A stretch of DNA of 64,000 nt from the NCBI RefSeq assembly GCF_000621625.1, contig NZ_JHXV01000001.1, positions 186,001 to 250,000 of the forward strand, given 5' to 3'. Below, piece after piece: positions 17,588 through 27,600 of this stretch. Below the pieces are notes generated by a model. That model did not search any database, had not been told where the DNA came from, and saw only the letters and a list, made by a program, of their open reading frames with translations. This stretch comes from Crocinitomix catalasitica ATCC 23190 (lineage in GTDB: Bacteria > Bacteroidota > Bacteroidia > Flavobacteriales_D > Crocinitomicaceae). How positions within the stretch are numbered: the first letter of the stretch is position 1; the number at the start of each line of letters is the position of its first letter. Position numbers and translations under genes: made by a program.

Positions 17588-19234
17588 TTATTGCATCAAT
17601 TTCGGTAAAATATAGGACTCAAAAATCTCTTCTGGCTGTTGTCCTTTCCGACTGTTATAATTGCCTGAAGTGATCACAACGACTGAATTTAGACTTGGAA
17701 TTAGAAAAATGTATTGTCCACCGTTTCCTCTAGCTTCAACAGTTTTGATTGTTTTTCCTTCTGATTGATATGTGTGATGCCACCATAAATAACCATATCC
17801 GTTTTGCTCCGGAACATTCATTAATGGTCGATAATTTCTCATTGAGGCTTCGATCCATTTTTCTGAAAGAATTCTTTGCCCTTCAACTTCACCTTTCTGA
17901 ATGTACAAGGACCCAAATTTAAGCATGTCTTTAGGCGTTAGATACATACCTCCTCCAAAATAAGGCAGACCTTTTAAGTCGGTTTGAATGATATAATTTT
18001 TAATGCCTAATTTTTGAAATAGTTTTTCATGCATAAAGGTTTCAAGCGGGCCATTTACAATCGAGTCCATTGCTAAACCAAGTAAAAAAGGATTGGCTGA
18101 ACCATAATTCGCTTCTTTATTCGGAGGATTCATCATTGGCGCTCTTAAAACAGTTGTTGCCCAATCATTTGTTCTTTGGTAATTGTTTTCTGAAGCCATA
18201 GATTTTCGACTATTGGTATAATCATCTGCATCTAAACCTGAGCTCATTGTGAGTAGACTTTGTATATCAATTTTGGACTTGAGACTGTCTTGATATATTT
18301 GATAAGCCGGAGGTAAAAAGTGAAAAATAGATTGGCTCACTTCAACGAATAAGTTTTCATCCTTTGCAATTCCTACAATAGCAGAAGAAATACTTTTTGA
18401 CGCAGATCGCATATCATTCGGTATTTCGGCATTAAAGCCATTGAAGTATTTTTCATAAAACAATTCGTTATCCTTTGAGATCAATATGGATTGGGTATTC
18501 ACAAAAGTATCATTGAGAATTGTCTCTAAATCGGATAAATTTAATTTCGATTTTTGGTTTTCAGTGGAAGGAACATTGCCTATTGTCCAGTCGTCAACAG
18601 AACGAGAGAAGGGAATGCTGGTGATGAGGAATTCTCCTAAATAGAGATCTAGATTAATTTGATCGGTACTGAGTTGACCGGCAAACCTCAATCCTGTTTT
18701 GAAATCAACAAATGCGATGTTATTTTCAGCTTTTGTAAAATTCGCGCACCAAGTTCCCGTGAATCGATTGTCCTCAAAAATAGGGTAGGCTTGATATTCA
18801 TTTTCATTGCCATTCTCAACACTTAAATAAAGGCGTTGCGCTTTTAATTCATCGACCATAAAAATGTTCCAACGCCCTACGTAATAATCCTCTTTATTTT
18901 TAACCAGTTCAACATGATAAAGCAGGATACCAGAATGAATAAATCCATTGATTGTTTTAGCATTTGTAGAAAGATTTCCTTCAAAGAATTGATCGGTAGT
19001 AAATTGAATTTTAAACTGTTTGCCTCCTGTTGTTTTAAATCTTTTTTGCAAGATGCTTTTATGATTTAAAAGACTGAAATCAGCACTGTCTGAGTCGAGG
19101 TTGGCTATCTTAATGTCGAAGTTAAATGTTTGTGTATTTAAGATTTTGCCTTCCCAATTCCCATTATAATTAGCCATGTTTTGCGCTAAACCAATGATTG
19201 GGAAAAGTAGAAGAGATAAAATAAGGAATTTCAT
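17588..19234 (-). CDS. Exported serine hydrolase, class C beta-lactamase / penicillin-binding fold
   Basis: 548 residues with a signal peptide (LILSLLLFPIIGLAQ). Residues about 20-215 are a beta-rich domain of unknown role. The catalytic domain (about 235-548) has the SxxK motif Ser277-Ala-Ser-Lys280 in MRSASKS and Tyr377 in ANYGSANPF at the YxN position, where the third residue is Ser rather than Asn. A GNGGQ (503-507) stands where HGG-type motifs occur. Such enzymes act on D-amino-acid peptides, esters or lactams; the substrate cannot be guessed. Confidence 0.85.
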   Translation of the reverse strand: MKFLILSLLLFPIIGLAQNMANYNGNWEGKILNTQTFNFDIKIANLDSDSADFSLLNHKSILQKRFKTTGGKQFKIQFTTDQFFEGNLSTNAKTINGFIHSGILLYHVELVKNKEDYYVGRWNIFMVDELKAQRLYLSVENGNENEYQAYPIFEDNRFTGTWCANFTKAENNIAFVDFKTGLRFAGQLSTDQINLDLYLGEFLITSIPFSRSVDDWTIGNVPSTENQKSKLNLSDLETILNDTFVNTQSILISKDNELFYEKYFNGFNAEIPNDMRSASKSISSAIVGIAKDENLFVEVSQSIFHFLPPAYQIYQDSLKSKIDIQSLLTMSSGLDADDYTNSRKSMASENNYQRTNDWATTVLRAPMMNPPNKEANYGSANPFLLGLAMDSIVNGPLETFMHEKLFQKLGIKNYIIQTDLKGLPYFGGGMYLTPKDMLKFGSLYIQKGEVEGQRILSEKWIEASMRNYRPLMNVPEQNGYGYLWWHHTYQSEGKTIKTVEARGNGGQYIFLIPSLNSVVVITSGNYNSRKGQQPEEIFESYILPKLMQ

Positions 19235-19405
19235 AATTTGTTTTTAATCACTTCTTGGTTTAAGATGTCTGATTCAGATCATCTTTTTTTAGTGAATTAA
19301 AAGTACAGAACTTTTGTGAGTCGGTTAATCCTGCAGTCGTATAAAGTTTAATTTTCAGATGAATGAATTATTCATGAATGTCAAAACCGAATATTTTCAT
19401 ACTGA

Positions 19406-19780
19406 TTAGTTTTGATTTCGCTTTTTCAATTTGATACTTTGATTGACGGCCATAAACAATACAATTAATGCGATTATGAGAATAATTAGATTTCCAGTTG
19501 AACTTATGTTGAATGGTTTTAAAATCAAAATTAATACACTGCCCAATACCCAACTTATGTCTTGAATGATAATCCATAATACAAATGGTTTTCTCTGCTT
19601 TATTCGTTCGTAGAAAATTGTCACTGAAAAATAAAGTAGTATCAAACCTACAATCCAAAAAACCGTGGTGTTGGAGGTTCCGAATATCTCAGCGATTTGT
19701 TGATTGAATAAGATTAAAATAAGTCCTGATAAGCTCGAAAATAATGCATTTAGGGTTAACGCTTTTTGTAGTTGATTCAT
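19406..19780 (-). CDS. Four-helix membrane protein, unknown function
   Basis: 124 residues with helices at about 8-28, 40-58, 66-86 and 94-114 and a basic tail (IKLKKRNQN). The overlapping alternative frame in this region is polar and lacks any leader, so this frame is preferred. It sits 62 bp downstream of a Crp/Fnr-type regulator on the same strand and may be its target. I do not recognise the family. Confidence 0.6.
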   Translation of the reverse strand: MNQLQKALTLNALFSSLSGLILILFNQQIAEIFGTSNTTVFWIVGLILLYFSVTIFYERIKQRKPFVLWIIIQDISWVLGSVLILILKPFNISSTGNLIILIIALIVLFMAVNQSIKLKKRNQN

Positions 19781-19841
19781 CTGTTTTGTTTTTTATACAA
19801 ATTTCGACAATCGTTTATCCAATTCTCTTGACAATTGTTAG

Positions 19842-20405
19842 TTAATTGACTTTTCTTAATCGACTTAAAGATTCTGGAGCGATACCGAGCATTGAAGCTA
19901 TGTATTGCAAAGGAACATTATTAAATAGTTCAGGTTCGTCTTGTAATAATTGGTCGAACCTTTGCTTAGCAGTTGTGTGCAATTGGGAGAACATATTCTT
20001 CTCCAATAATGCGAACGAATTTGCTAATAATAAATTGTCAAAAGCCAACCATTTTGGTGTGGATTCGCTCAATTCAAAATGAGCAGTTCTTCTGATCGTA
20101 TAAACTTTACAAGGGGTGATGGCTTGAATATTCCAAAGGTTATTTGTTTGAAAAATAAAGCTGGACAATGAGGTGATGAATTTACCTTCACTACCAATCC
20201 AAAAGGTGATTTCTTTGCCATCAACAACGTCATACATACGCAAATACCCTGATGCAATAAATGCCATCTCTCTACAAATGGTGCCAGATTTTAAAAGAAA
20301 GGCACCTTTTGGAAGCGTTACTTCTTCAAAGTGAGTAACAATATGATTCAATGTTTCAGTGTCGATTGAGATTTGATTTTGGATACAGTTTTTTAGTTCT
20401 TTCAT
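19842..20405 (-). CDS. Crp/Fnr-family transcriptional regulator
   Basis: 187 residues. The N-terminal cyclic-nucleotide-binding-like beta barrel (about 20-120) includes FEEVTLPKGAFLLKSGTICREMAFIASGYLRMY. The C-terminus has the helix-turn-helix LQYIASMLGIAPESLSRLRK. It lacks the cysteines of a true FNR iron-sulfur sensor, and the cAMP-binding phosphate cassette is degenerate, so the effector is unknown, as is usual for this Bacteroidota group. The neighbouring genes (membrane protein downstream, membrane protein 20430 upstream) are plausible targets. Confidence 0.9.
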   Translation of the reverse strand: MKELKNCIQNQISIDTETLNHIVTHFEEVTLPKGAFLLKSGTICREMAFIASGYLRMYDVVDGKEITFWIGSEGKFITSLSSFIFQTNNLWNIQAITPCKVYTIRRTAHFELSESTPKWLAFDNLLLANSFALLEKNMFSQLHTTAKQRFDQLLQDEPELFNNVPLQYIASMLGIAPESLSRLRKVN

Positions 20406-20429
20406 GTGGATGCGGGTTATAGCAATGAA

Positions 20430-20876
20430 TCAAAAGATAAGATAAATGCAAGTTGCTAAAATAATAGGTAAACTTAAACAGATTGTAAAAGTCCATTTTT
20501 CAGCATGATGCAAGGCTTTGAGTATATAGCCCCGATTTGATTTGGAAACAAGTGAAAATATTAAGATTAAAATTCCAAAAACGTCTATAGAAGTAGCAAT
20601 GCTTGTCAAGTTAGGATAGCTATTTAACGAATCAAAAAGCGAAATCTTAATAAATATATTGAGCGTAAAACCTATGATAAAAATAGCAAGGCCAATTAAA
20701 GCTATTCGTTTTTTTATCCAGATGGTGGCTGCAATCATCGTAATCGGTACAATAACCAAATCGATAAATATAGTTAGGTTATCCAATTTAGGAATATGCA
20801 TAATGATAAGCAGATTCAAAATTAAAAGAAGACTGCCAAAAACGGAGATATGTCTATAGAATAGATTTTTATTCAT
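20430..20876 (-). CDS. Four- or five-helix membrane protein, unknown function
   Basis: 148 residues with hydrophobic segments at about 10-28, 34-52, 56-74, 92-108 and 125-147, separated by short polar loops. The first loop carries no metal or catalytic motif. The gene lies 24 bp upstream of the Crp/Fnr regulator gene on the same strand, so co-transcription is likely. I do not recognise the family. Confidence 0.55.
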   Translation of the reverse strand: MNKNLFYRHISVFGSLLLILNLLIIMHIPKLDNLTIFIDLVIVPITMIAATIWIKKRIALIGLAIFIIGFTLNIFIKISLFDSLNSYPNLTSIATSIDVFGILILIFSLVSKSNRGYILKALHHAEKWTFTICLSLPIILATCIYLIF

Positions 20877-21021
20877 TGCCGTTATTAATAATAACCTAGC
20901 CCCGACTCTACAGGTCTATCATAATGCAATTGTTTATTGAATGTTAATACCAATAATGTTCCATTACTCATTGCTGACTAAGATAAACAGAATTGTTTTT
21001 GTTTCAAGTGCTTAATCTGAA

Positions 21022-21642
21022 TTAAAAATTAAATCCAAAATGAAAACCAGGTTCCCCAAAAAAGAATTTGGACCATTTATTATTCAATTGTTCGAATCCT
21101 ACAGGCATTTTATTTTGAATGGGGCGATGTGTTACTGCTATTGATGGTTCAATAAAAAAACGATTATTGAAGAGTTTAAAATGATATCCTAAGCGATAGG
21201 TATTGAACATTTGATACCCGTTTTCAATTTGGTTTCCTTTCTCATCTACAAAGAATTGATAAGCGTTCATAATATGAATGCCTGCATACAACCCCTTCCA
21301 TAAAAATCGTTGGTAGACCAGAGCAAGTCCTATCTCACGAATGTAACCAGGGAATTTTTCTTCAGGTGCCTCGAATGAAGGTCCATAGGGAATGCCTAAT
21401 GACCAAGCATATTTCCATGTTTTTAATTCGACTGAAATGACATCTTTAGGCGTGATGCGATAACCGAGATTCAATTGCACAAAATCAGGTTTATTGGTTG
21501 GGAGGAAATTCCCCAACATGAAGAGTGTGCTACCAATAAAATATTTTCTTTCTGAACTTTTGTTGGATACTGTTTCTTGCCCGATTAATGTACTACTAAA
21601 AAAGGTTGAAATGATGAAGAATAAAGAAATTGCTTTTTGCAT
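21022..21642 (-). CDS. Outer-membrane beta-barrel-like protein, unknown function
   Basis: About 206 residues from the ATG at 21640-21642 (MQKAISLFFIISTFFSSTLIGQ), chosen as the start of the signal peptide over the one six codons earlier. The mature part alternates hydrophobic and polar residues in strand-like blocks (YFIGSTLFMLGNFL, VQLNLGYRITPKDVISVELKTW, IGLALVYQRFLWKGLYAGIHI) and ends in FHFGFNF with a terminal Phe, the beta-signal of outer-membrane barrels. Substrate or function is unknown. Confidence 0.6.
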   Translation of the reverse strand: MQKAISLFFIISTFFSSTLIGQETVSNKSSERKYFIGSTLFMLGNFLPTNKPDFVQLNLGYRITPKDVISVELKTWKYAWSLGIPYGPSFEAPEEKFPGYIREIGLALVYQRFLWKGLYAGIHIMNAYQFFVDEKGNQIENGYQMFNTYRLGYHFKLFNNRFFIEPSIAVTHRPIQNKMPVGFEQLNNKWSKFFFGEPGFHFGFNF

Positions 21643-21724
21643 AATATGTTTTTTATGCAAATGTAAATAGGGGCAAAGCTAGATTTCGTTCACTTAAGAT
21701 AAGAAAAGCAAAAACACAATGGAA

Positions 21725-22303
21725 TTAAGCTTTATTTTCGAGGATTCTACTTCTAATTCTGCTGAGAGATTGCGCAGTGATGCCTAAATAACTGGCGATT
21801 TGATATTGTGGAACTCTTTGCAATAAATCAGGTCTATTCTCCATTAAATGCATATAGCGTAGTTCAGGCGAAGAGGTTTTAAAGCTGTCGAAGTCAGTTT
21901 GATTTTTTACCAATAATTCTTCCGATAAAATCCGACATAATGATTCGAATTTTGGGAATTGGGCAAAGATTGTTTCTTCCATTCCGGAATTTGCAACAAT
22001 TAGTATAGCATCTTCAACACAAGAAACAAAATAAGCGGAAGGTTTTTTAGTAATTTTACAATGTGGTTCGAGTGATTCAGCTTCAGTATAAAATGCTGTT
22101 GTTTTTTCTTCCCCATCAATGATGAAGTAGGAACGAATGCACCCTTTAATCACAAAATAACCTTCGTCAGAATGATCTCCTTCAGACAATAAAATATCCC
22201 CTTTTTTATATTGTTTAAATATATTTAAATCAATAATCGCTTGCTTTTCATCGGCATTTAATGCGATATATTGAGCGAGATAATCAAAAAGGACTTGTTC
22301 CAT
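21725..22303 (-). CDS. Crp/Fnr-family transcriptional regulator
   Basis: 192 residues. The effector barrel spans about 20-125 (FKQYKKGDILLSEGDHSDEGYFVIKGCIRSYF) and the C-terminal helix-turn-helix is YQIASYLGITAQSLSRIRSRI. This is the same short Bacteroidota subclass as the 19842 and 35059 proteins, with no iron-sulfur cysteine set. It lies 65 bp before the beta-barrel gene on the same strand, which may be its target. Confidence 0.9.
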   Translation of the reverse strand: MEQVLFDYLAQYIALNADEKQAIIDLNIFKQYKKGDILLSEGDHSDEGYFVIKGCIRSYFIIDGEEKTTAFYTEAESLEPHCKITKKPSAYFVSCVEDAILIVANSGMEETIFAQFPKFESLCRILSEELLVKNQTDFDSFKTSSPELRYMHLMENRPDLLQRVPQYQIASYLGITAQSLSRIRSRILENKA

Positions 22304-22393
22304 TTATTGTTTTATGTTACTAAATTAAACGAAATTTGTGATGTTTTTAATTATATCTAAAGTTTATAAAATTCAACTACGTTCAATTATAAT

Positions 22394-24670
22394 CTAAAAA
22401 GGATAACCAATTGCAAAATTGAAAACGGGATTTTTATAATCAAATTCCCAACCACCGGCAGGCGTTTTTAACGGAGCTGCCAAGTCGAATCTAATTACAA
22501 AACCTTGTACGTCTATCCTCAGCCCAAATCCAGCACCAATTCCAAATTGCTGAATAAAATCTGAAGTAAATTGTCCGCCTGCGACATTATTATTGATATT
22601 CCAAATATTTCCTGCATCTACGAACAGTGCACCTTTAAGTACCGATATTATTGGGAAACGATATTCTAAATTCCCTTCAAGTCGAATGTCACCTGAGCGA
22701 TCAAAATTCAAATTACTATTCTCAACGGGATCGTAAATACCAGGTCCAAGTCCTCGTATTTGAAATGCACGAACACTATATGATCCTCCTGAAAAATATT
22801 GTTTTACGTAGGGCAAAGTTTGCGAATTGCCATATGGAATGCCGATGCCTGCAAAAATATGCCCCACTATGGACTGACCCTTTTTACCAATGTCGTAATG
22901 ATAACTCAAATCAATGTCTCCTTTTACATATTGTGCATAAGGTAGACTGAGAAAACTTTTAGCCGTATCTGATTCTCCTTTTGTACCCAATAGACTTATC
23001 GCATTGCCGGCGATATCAAAAGTGAATATGAAATTAAACTTACCTTTTTTCTGTGCATCGTTTAGCTCACTGTAATGAAATGAATAGGTGAGGCCTGCTA
23101 TAAATTGCTGTTCAAAACTACGTTTTAAAAAGGGGTTAGTATCCAATATCGAATCGAATTGTGATGTTGTATTAACAAGCCTTATATAATTTAAATTGAT
23201 TGGTGTAACCAGATGACTAACACGTCTGTTTGCGTTCCAGATATATCCAAAAGACGCATTATATGAATTTAACGTATAAAGTTTACTTCTCCGGTAATAC
23301 TCAAAACCGACACTCATTTTTGTTTTCGGAATAGCATATTTAAAATATTTATCGAGATTGCCAGGGAAAATTAACCTTGGATAGATTAACGCAAGATTCA
23401 TTCCCAATTGTAAACTATTGGATCCGTTTGTTTTATTGCCGAATTGCTTTTCGTAACCAAAGCTTCCAGTTGCTGAAAAATTTTCTCCTCCGTTAAATGC
23501 ATTTCTATTCAAATAAGTCAGCCCAACATTCGGTCCTGTGAAATTATTGGACTTTGTTACACCTTGCAGCTCAGCGCGAATTGATTTTTTAGTGAGTGGA
23601 GAAAGTGAGATTATTGCATTTAAATATCTAACCTCGAGTGTGTCTATGCCCAAAGTATCTATTTCTTTATAATTGATGTTGATATATTTATAAGTACCGA
23701 TGGATGAAATTCTTTGACTCGTATATTTTGATTTAAGTGGATTGTAAAATTGACCTGGCTTTAGTAAAATAAATGGTCGCAAATGCTTGGGTTTAAAGAA
23801 TACGTTATATTGTATGAAAGCGACTTCATCAAGGGTGATGGTGTCTTGGGGGATTGCCGTGGTGTCATTTGTAACGAACGAATAAACTTCAACTTTATTC
23901 AGTAAGTATGGTACTTTTGACTTCGCTGGAACACCTGTTTGCAATTTGAGATATAAATTATATTGTCGATTATCAAGTAAATTGGTGTCAGCTTGAAAAA
24001 GAATAAAATCAGGATTAAAATTATAATAACCTTGATTTTTCAAATACTGATCGATGCGATCGCGTTCGTTTTTGAAAGCCGTTAAATCATAACGATTGCC
24101 TTTTTTAAGAATTGTTTCTGAAAGTGATTTTCGTATTTCTGCATAAACTGGAAGCGAATCCGATAGATCGACAGAATCAATTTCAATTACATAATCTTTC
24201 AAACGATAGGGTTGACCGACAACTACGGAATAATTGGTTTTTACTGTTTTTGACGAACTGTCTTTTTGAATGGTTGACGAAATTTTACTTTCAAAATAAC
24301 CACTGTTGACCAAACGATTTTCAATTAAATCTTCTGTTTTTGCAAGATTAACATCTGAGAAATAAACGGGTTCTTCTCCTAGTTTTTTATTGAGAAAACG
24401 AATTATGAATCCAGGTTTTTCTTTTTGGGCTTTGTAATGAATGCTTAAACCCGGATAAAGTCCTAAAATTTTTGTATTTGGTTCAGGGTATAAAAGATCT
24501 TGTAATTCATTTTCTAATCCTGATTTATCTTCAATTTTTATGGTGTCTCGTACGGTAACATTTCCACCCCGGAAGAGATTTTCGTCTGCTGGAATATATT
24601 TCTTAACACTGCATGATTGAATTGCTATCAGTGCTATTAACATAATATATATGGAAAAATATTTGTGCAT
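22394..24670 (-). CDS. tamL: BamA/TamA-family outer-membrane protein, TamL-type lipoprotein
   Basis: 758 residues with lipobox IQSC (Cys20). The N-terminal half (about 80-330) looks like POTRA domains (FSDVNLAKTEDLIENRLVNSGYFESKI; YDLTAFKNERDRIDQYLKNQGYYNF). Residues about 360-758 form the Omp85 barrel: RAELQGVTKSNNFTGPNVGL, GGSYSVRAFQIRGLGPG (the L6 VRGF-like loop reads VRAF here) and the last strand FNFAIGYPF ending in Phe. Known Bacteroidota homologues (TamL) work with TamB in outer-membrane biogenesis. Its ATG overlaps the tamB stop (TAATG), so translation is coupled. Confidence 0.92.
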   Translation of the reverse strand: MHKYFSIYIMLIALIAIQSCSVKKYIPADENLFRGGNVTVRDTIKIEDKSGLENELQDLLYPEPNTKILGLYPGLSIHYKAQKEKPGFIIRFLNKKLGEEPVYFSDVNLAKTEDLIENRLVNSGYFESKISSTIQKDSSSKTVKTNYSVVVGQPYRLKDYVIEIDSVDLSDSLPVYAEIRKSLSETILKKGNRYDLTAFKNERDRIDQYLKNQGYYNFNPDFILFQADTNLLDNRQYNLYLKLQTGVPAKSKVPYLLNKVEVYSFVTNDTTAIPQDTITLDEVAFIQYNVFFKPKHLRPFILLKPGQFYNPLKSKYTSQRISSIGTYKYININYKEIDTLGIDTLEVRYLNAIISLSPLTKKSIRAELQGVTKSNNFTGPNVGLTYLNRNAFNGGENFSATGSFGYEKQFGNKTNGSNSLQLGMNLALIYPRLIFPGNLDKYFKYAIPKTKMSVGFEYYRRSKLYTLNSYNASFGYIWNANRRVSHLVTPINLNYIRLVNTTSQFDSILDTNPFLKRSFEQQFIAGLTYSFHYSELNDAQKKGKFNFIFTFDIAGNAISLLGTKGESDTAKSFLSLPYAQYVKGDIDLSYHYDIGKKGQSIVGHIFAGIGIPYGNSQTLPYVKQYFSGGSYSVRAFQIRGLGPGIYDPVENSNLNFDRSGDIRLEGNLEYRFPIISVLKGALFVDAGNIWNINNNVAGGQFTSDFIQQFGIGAGFGLRIDVQGFVIRFDLAAPLKTPAGGWEFDYKNPVFNFAIGYPF

Positions 24671-27600
24671 TAATTATTCGATTTTTTATCCTTTTCTGGA
24701 TCGTTATCTTGATTGTCTAATTCCTTTTTTGATCCGACATTTTCATCCTTTTCACTCACTGTTGGTGGCGCATCAAATAATTCATTCCATTTATTAAATT
24801 GACGTTGGAAAATTAAGGAAATTCCATTTACATATATCTGTCCATCAATAACATTTTCATATTCACTACTTCTAAATCCTGTTAATCGCCAACGCCCGTC
24901 TTCTGTCAATAGGTATTGAATGCTTGCATTGCCAACAATTGGGTTCTCATCTGCAGTACCTTCAACATTTACATCGCTACCAACTTGAACAATTAAACGA
25001 TCGTCCAATAGTTTTTTCTGAGCGCTTATATTTAAATCTGTACGCTGCTCGGCAGACTCTCCTTGGTAATCGGTATAACTGTTTAACCCAAAATCGAGTT
25101 CTATTCCAGTATTTCCAGTTAATTTATCCGAAAAAGCATTCAATTGATCAGATAAGGCATCATTGATGTTTTTTCGAACAAGACTAGCTGCGCCACCGTC
25201 ACTGCCATCAGAGCCTGCATTTGGATAAAATTTCTTTAAAACCAAAAGTGAAAACACTTGTTTATTTAACTCATCTTCTTCATTATTTAATTGTTTGATT
25301 TGGCTATAGACAGTGCCGTCAATTGCACCGCGTGAATCTTCTGGCATGTCTAGACGAAAATCAAGTTTTGGTTGATCTAGTTCTCCTTTAACATTCAAAA
25401 ATACTTCGAAAGGTAGTTTTTGACGATATTGATTACTGACTTCTTCGCTCGCGCCTGAAGTTTGTGAAGCCATTAAGGCCGATGCTGATGTTTCTAATGC
25501 ATATTTGGCTGTAACATTCAAGTCCGCATCCATTGGATCGCCATGCCAAGTAATTGAACTTCCAGGTTCGAATTCAAATTTACGTTTCACTAAGTTATAA
25601 AGACTCAGATCATAATGACCTTTGTTTATTTCATAACTTCCACTCAAATTCATTTGCCCATTTTTTGCAATATTAAAATCCAGTGCTGCAACGCCGGAAA
25701 CATTTAGGTTGTCACCAGTTTTAGGATCGATAATTACATTAAATTCTGCATTCTCATCAATGTTTATTTTAGCTTTTAGTTCAATACCTCCAAATACGGC
25801 AATGTCTTCTTCTCCAACATTTCGGGTTAAAATATCGTCAGGGTTTTCTTTATTAACGAATTCTACAATGCCATCACGTGTTTCAATTTGGGCTTGGGCA
25901 TCCTGCACTACATATGTGAAATTTGTGTTTTCATTGATGTCAAGATTCAAATCGACATCAGGGAAACTTAGTTTTCCTTTTATCGTTCCCGTTAAATCGA
26001 AATTTACTTTACCATAAAATAGTTCATTGTCTTTTACTGTCGAATTTAATGCTTGGAAATTTTTTCCGTTCACGCTCAAATCGAAGGAGGGATCAGATAA
26101 ATCTTCGGTAAAAATATTACCACTTAGCGTAAGTACATTATTTGTTTCATCTTCAATTGTAAATTCATTTAAAGTGATCTTTGTATTGTTGACGTCTATT
26201 TTATTATTCGCTAAACGGAATTTTGAATTGACTTGCGTGACATTAAAAGCAGCATCGTTAAATTGAAGATATCCTTTGTATTCGGGAGCAGTTGTTTCAC
26301 CCTTTATGGAGAATTCGCCAGAAATATTCCCCGATGCATCGTTCAGATTTTCTCCTGAAATTGTAGCAATAGTCTCCATACTGATTTTGTTCATTTTTAA
26401 ATTAAAATCAAGTTCTGAACCTATATTTTGAATGCTGTAATCACCATTTACTGCGAGGTCAACATCATTTCCTTTTACCGTTAGATCTAGATTGTATTTA
26501 TTGTCATTTGTAGATGTAGCATTTAAGGATAATATTCCTAATGGCGCTTCCAATGCAATTAAATTCTCAATACTGAAGTTGGCTTTGAGCCCAAGATTTT
26601 CAAAAGGATCAATAGCCACAATTTGCCCTTGTAAATTTCCAGCTGCTAATAATTCATCTTTATTAAAGAGTGCCAAAATATTGGCTAGTTTGAAGTTCGT
26701 AAATCCAATTCCTATATTGTTTTGAGCGGTTTCTAAATAATCATTTGCTATGGCAATGCTTTCTCCGTTTTTGCTCAATATAAAATCTTGTGCTGTAATA
26801 GTTTTATTATGAATACGTAGTTGGTTGTTGGCTGGAATGGTCCATTGTTCACCTTGTGCAATTAGTTTTTCTGGTTGAATATGAACTGTGAGGTCTGAAA
26901 TGTTTCCAGTGATTACAGATTGCATAGCATAAATTTCTTCTTGGCCATTAAAGGAACTGAAATTCAAGTTTAGATTTCCTTTTTTTAAGTCCCCATCAAA
27001 AAAGGTGCGATTCATGACAAAAGGATCGGCATTCAGCTGTGCAAAACCGAATTTAAAATCGGCTTCATTTTCGGTCGAATTAAATATTAATTGCAAACTA
27101 TCCAACGTTTTTTCCGCATAATCTAAATAGGGTAAATTTAAATTTGCCGTAAATTTATGCTGTTCCTGATTGAAATCGATTTCTAAGTTAAGGGTATCCA
27201 TCATCCTCATATCAGGTAATAAAAAATCGGTGATTAGTTTTGATTCTGAAATTTTCATTTTCATTTTCAATTGCACAGGATCACTAATTGAATCGTTATA
27301 TGCTAAAGAATCTGAAAAATATCCTTCTAAATGTTGTTGTATTGCACTGCTTATGCCTTCAATACCCGAATTTGCATTCAACATACCTGTAAGGAAATCA
27401 CTTTTAATATCTAATGCAGTGCTATCTGCAGTGACATTTGCTGAAATGTCAAATGTACCTAGTTTGTAGGTGTTTTCATCGTATACTGCAATTCCCTCGG
27501 TAATATGACTTTCAAAATCGAACGCTGCTGAGTTCCCTTTGAAATTAGCTGTCATGATTAATTTCGCTTTAATTTGTTTCTCCGTGAAACCCATAGCATA

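Noticed and set aside
19368-19658. Alternative 96-codon frame overlapping the 19406 membrane protein
   Set aside because: Less hydrophobic, no start context, and it would compete with the clear four-helix frame.
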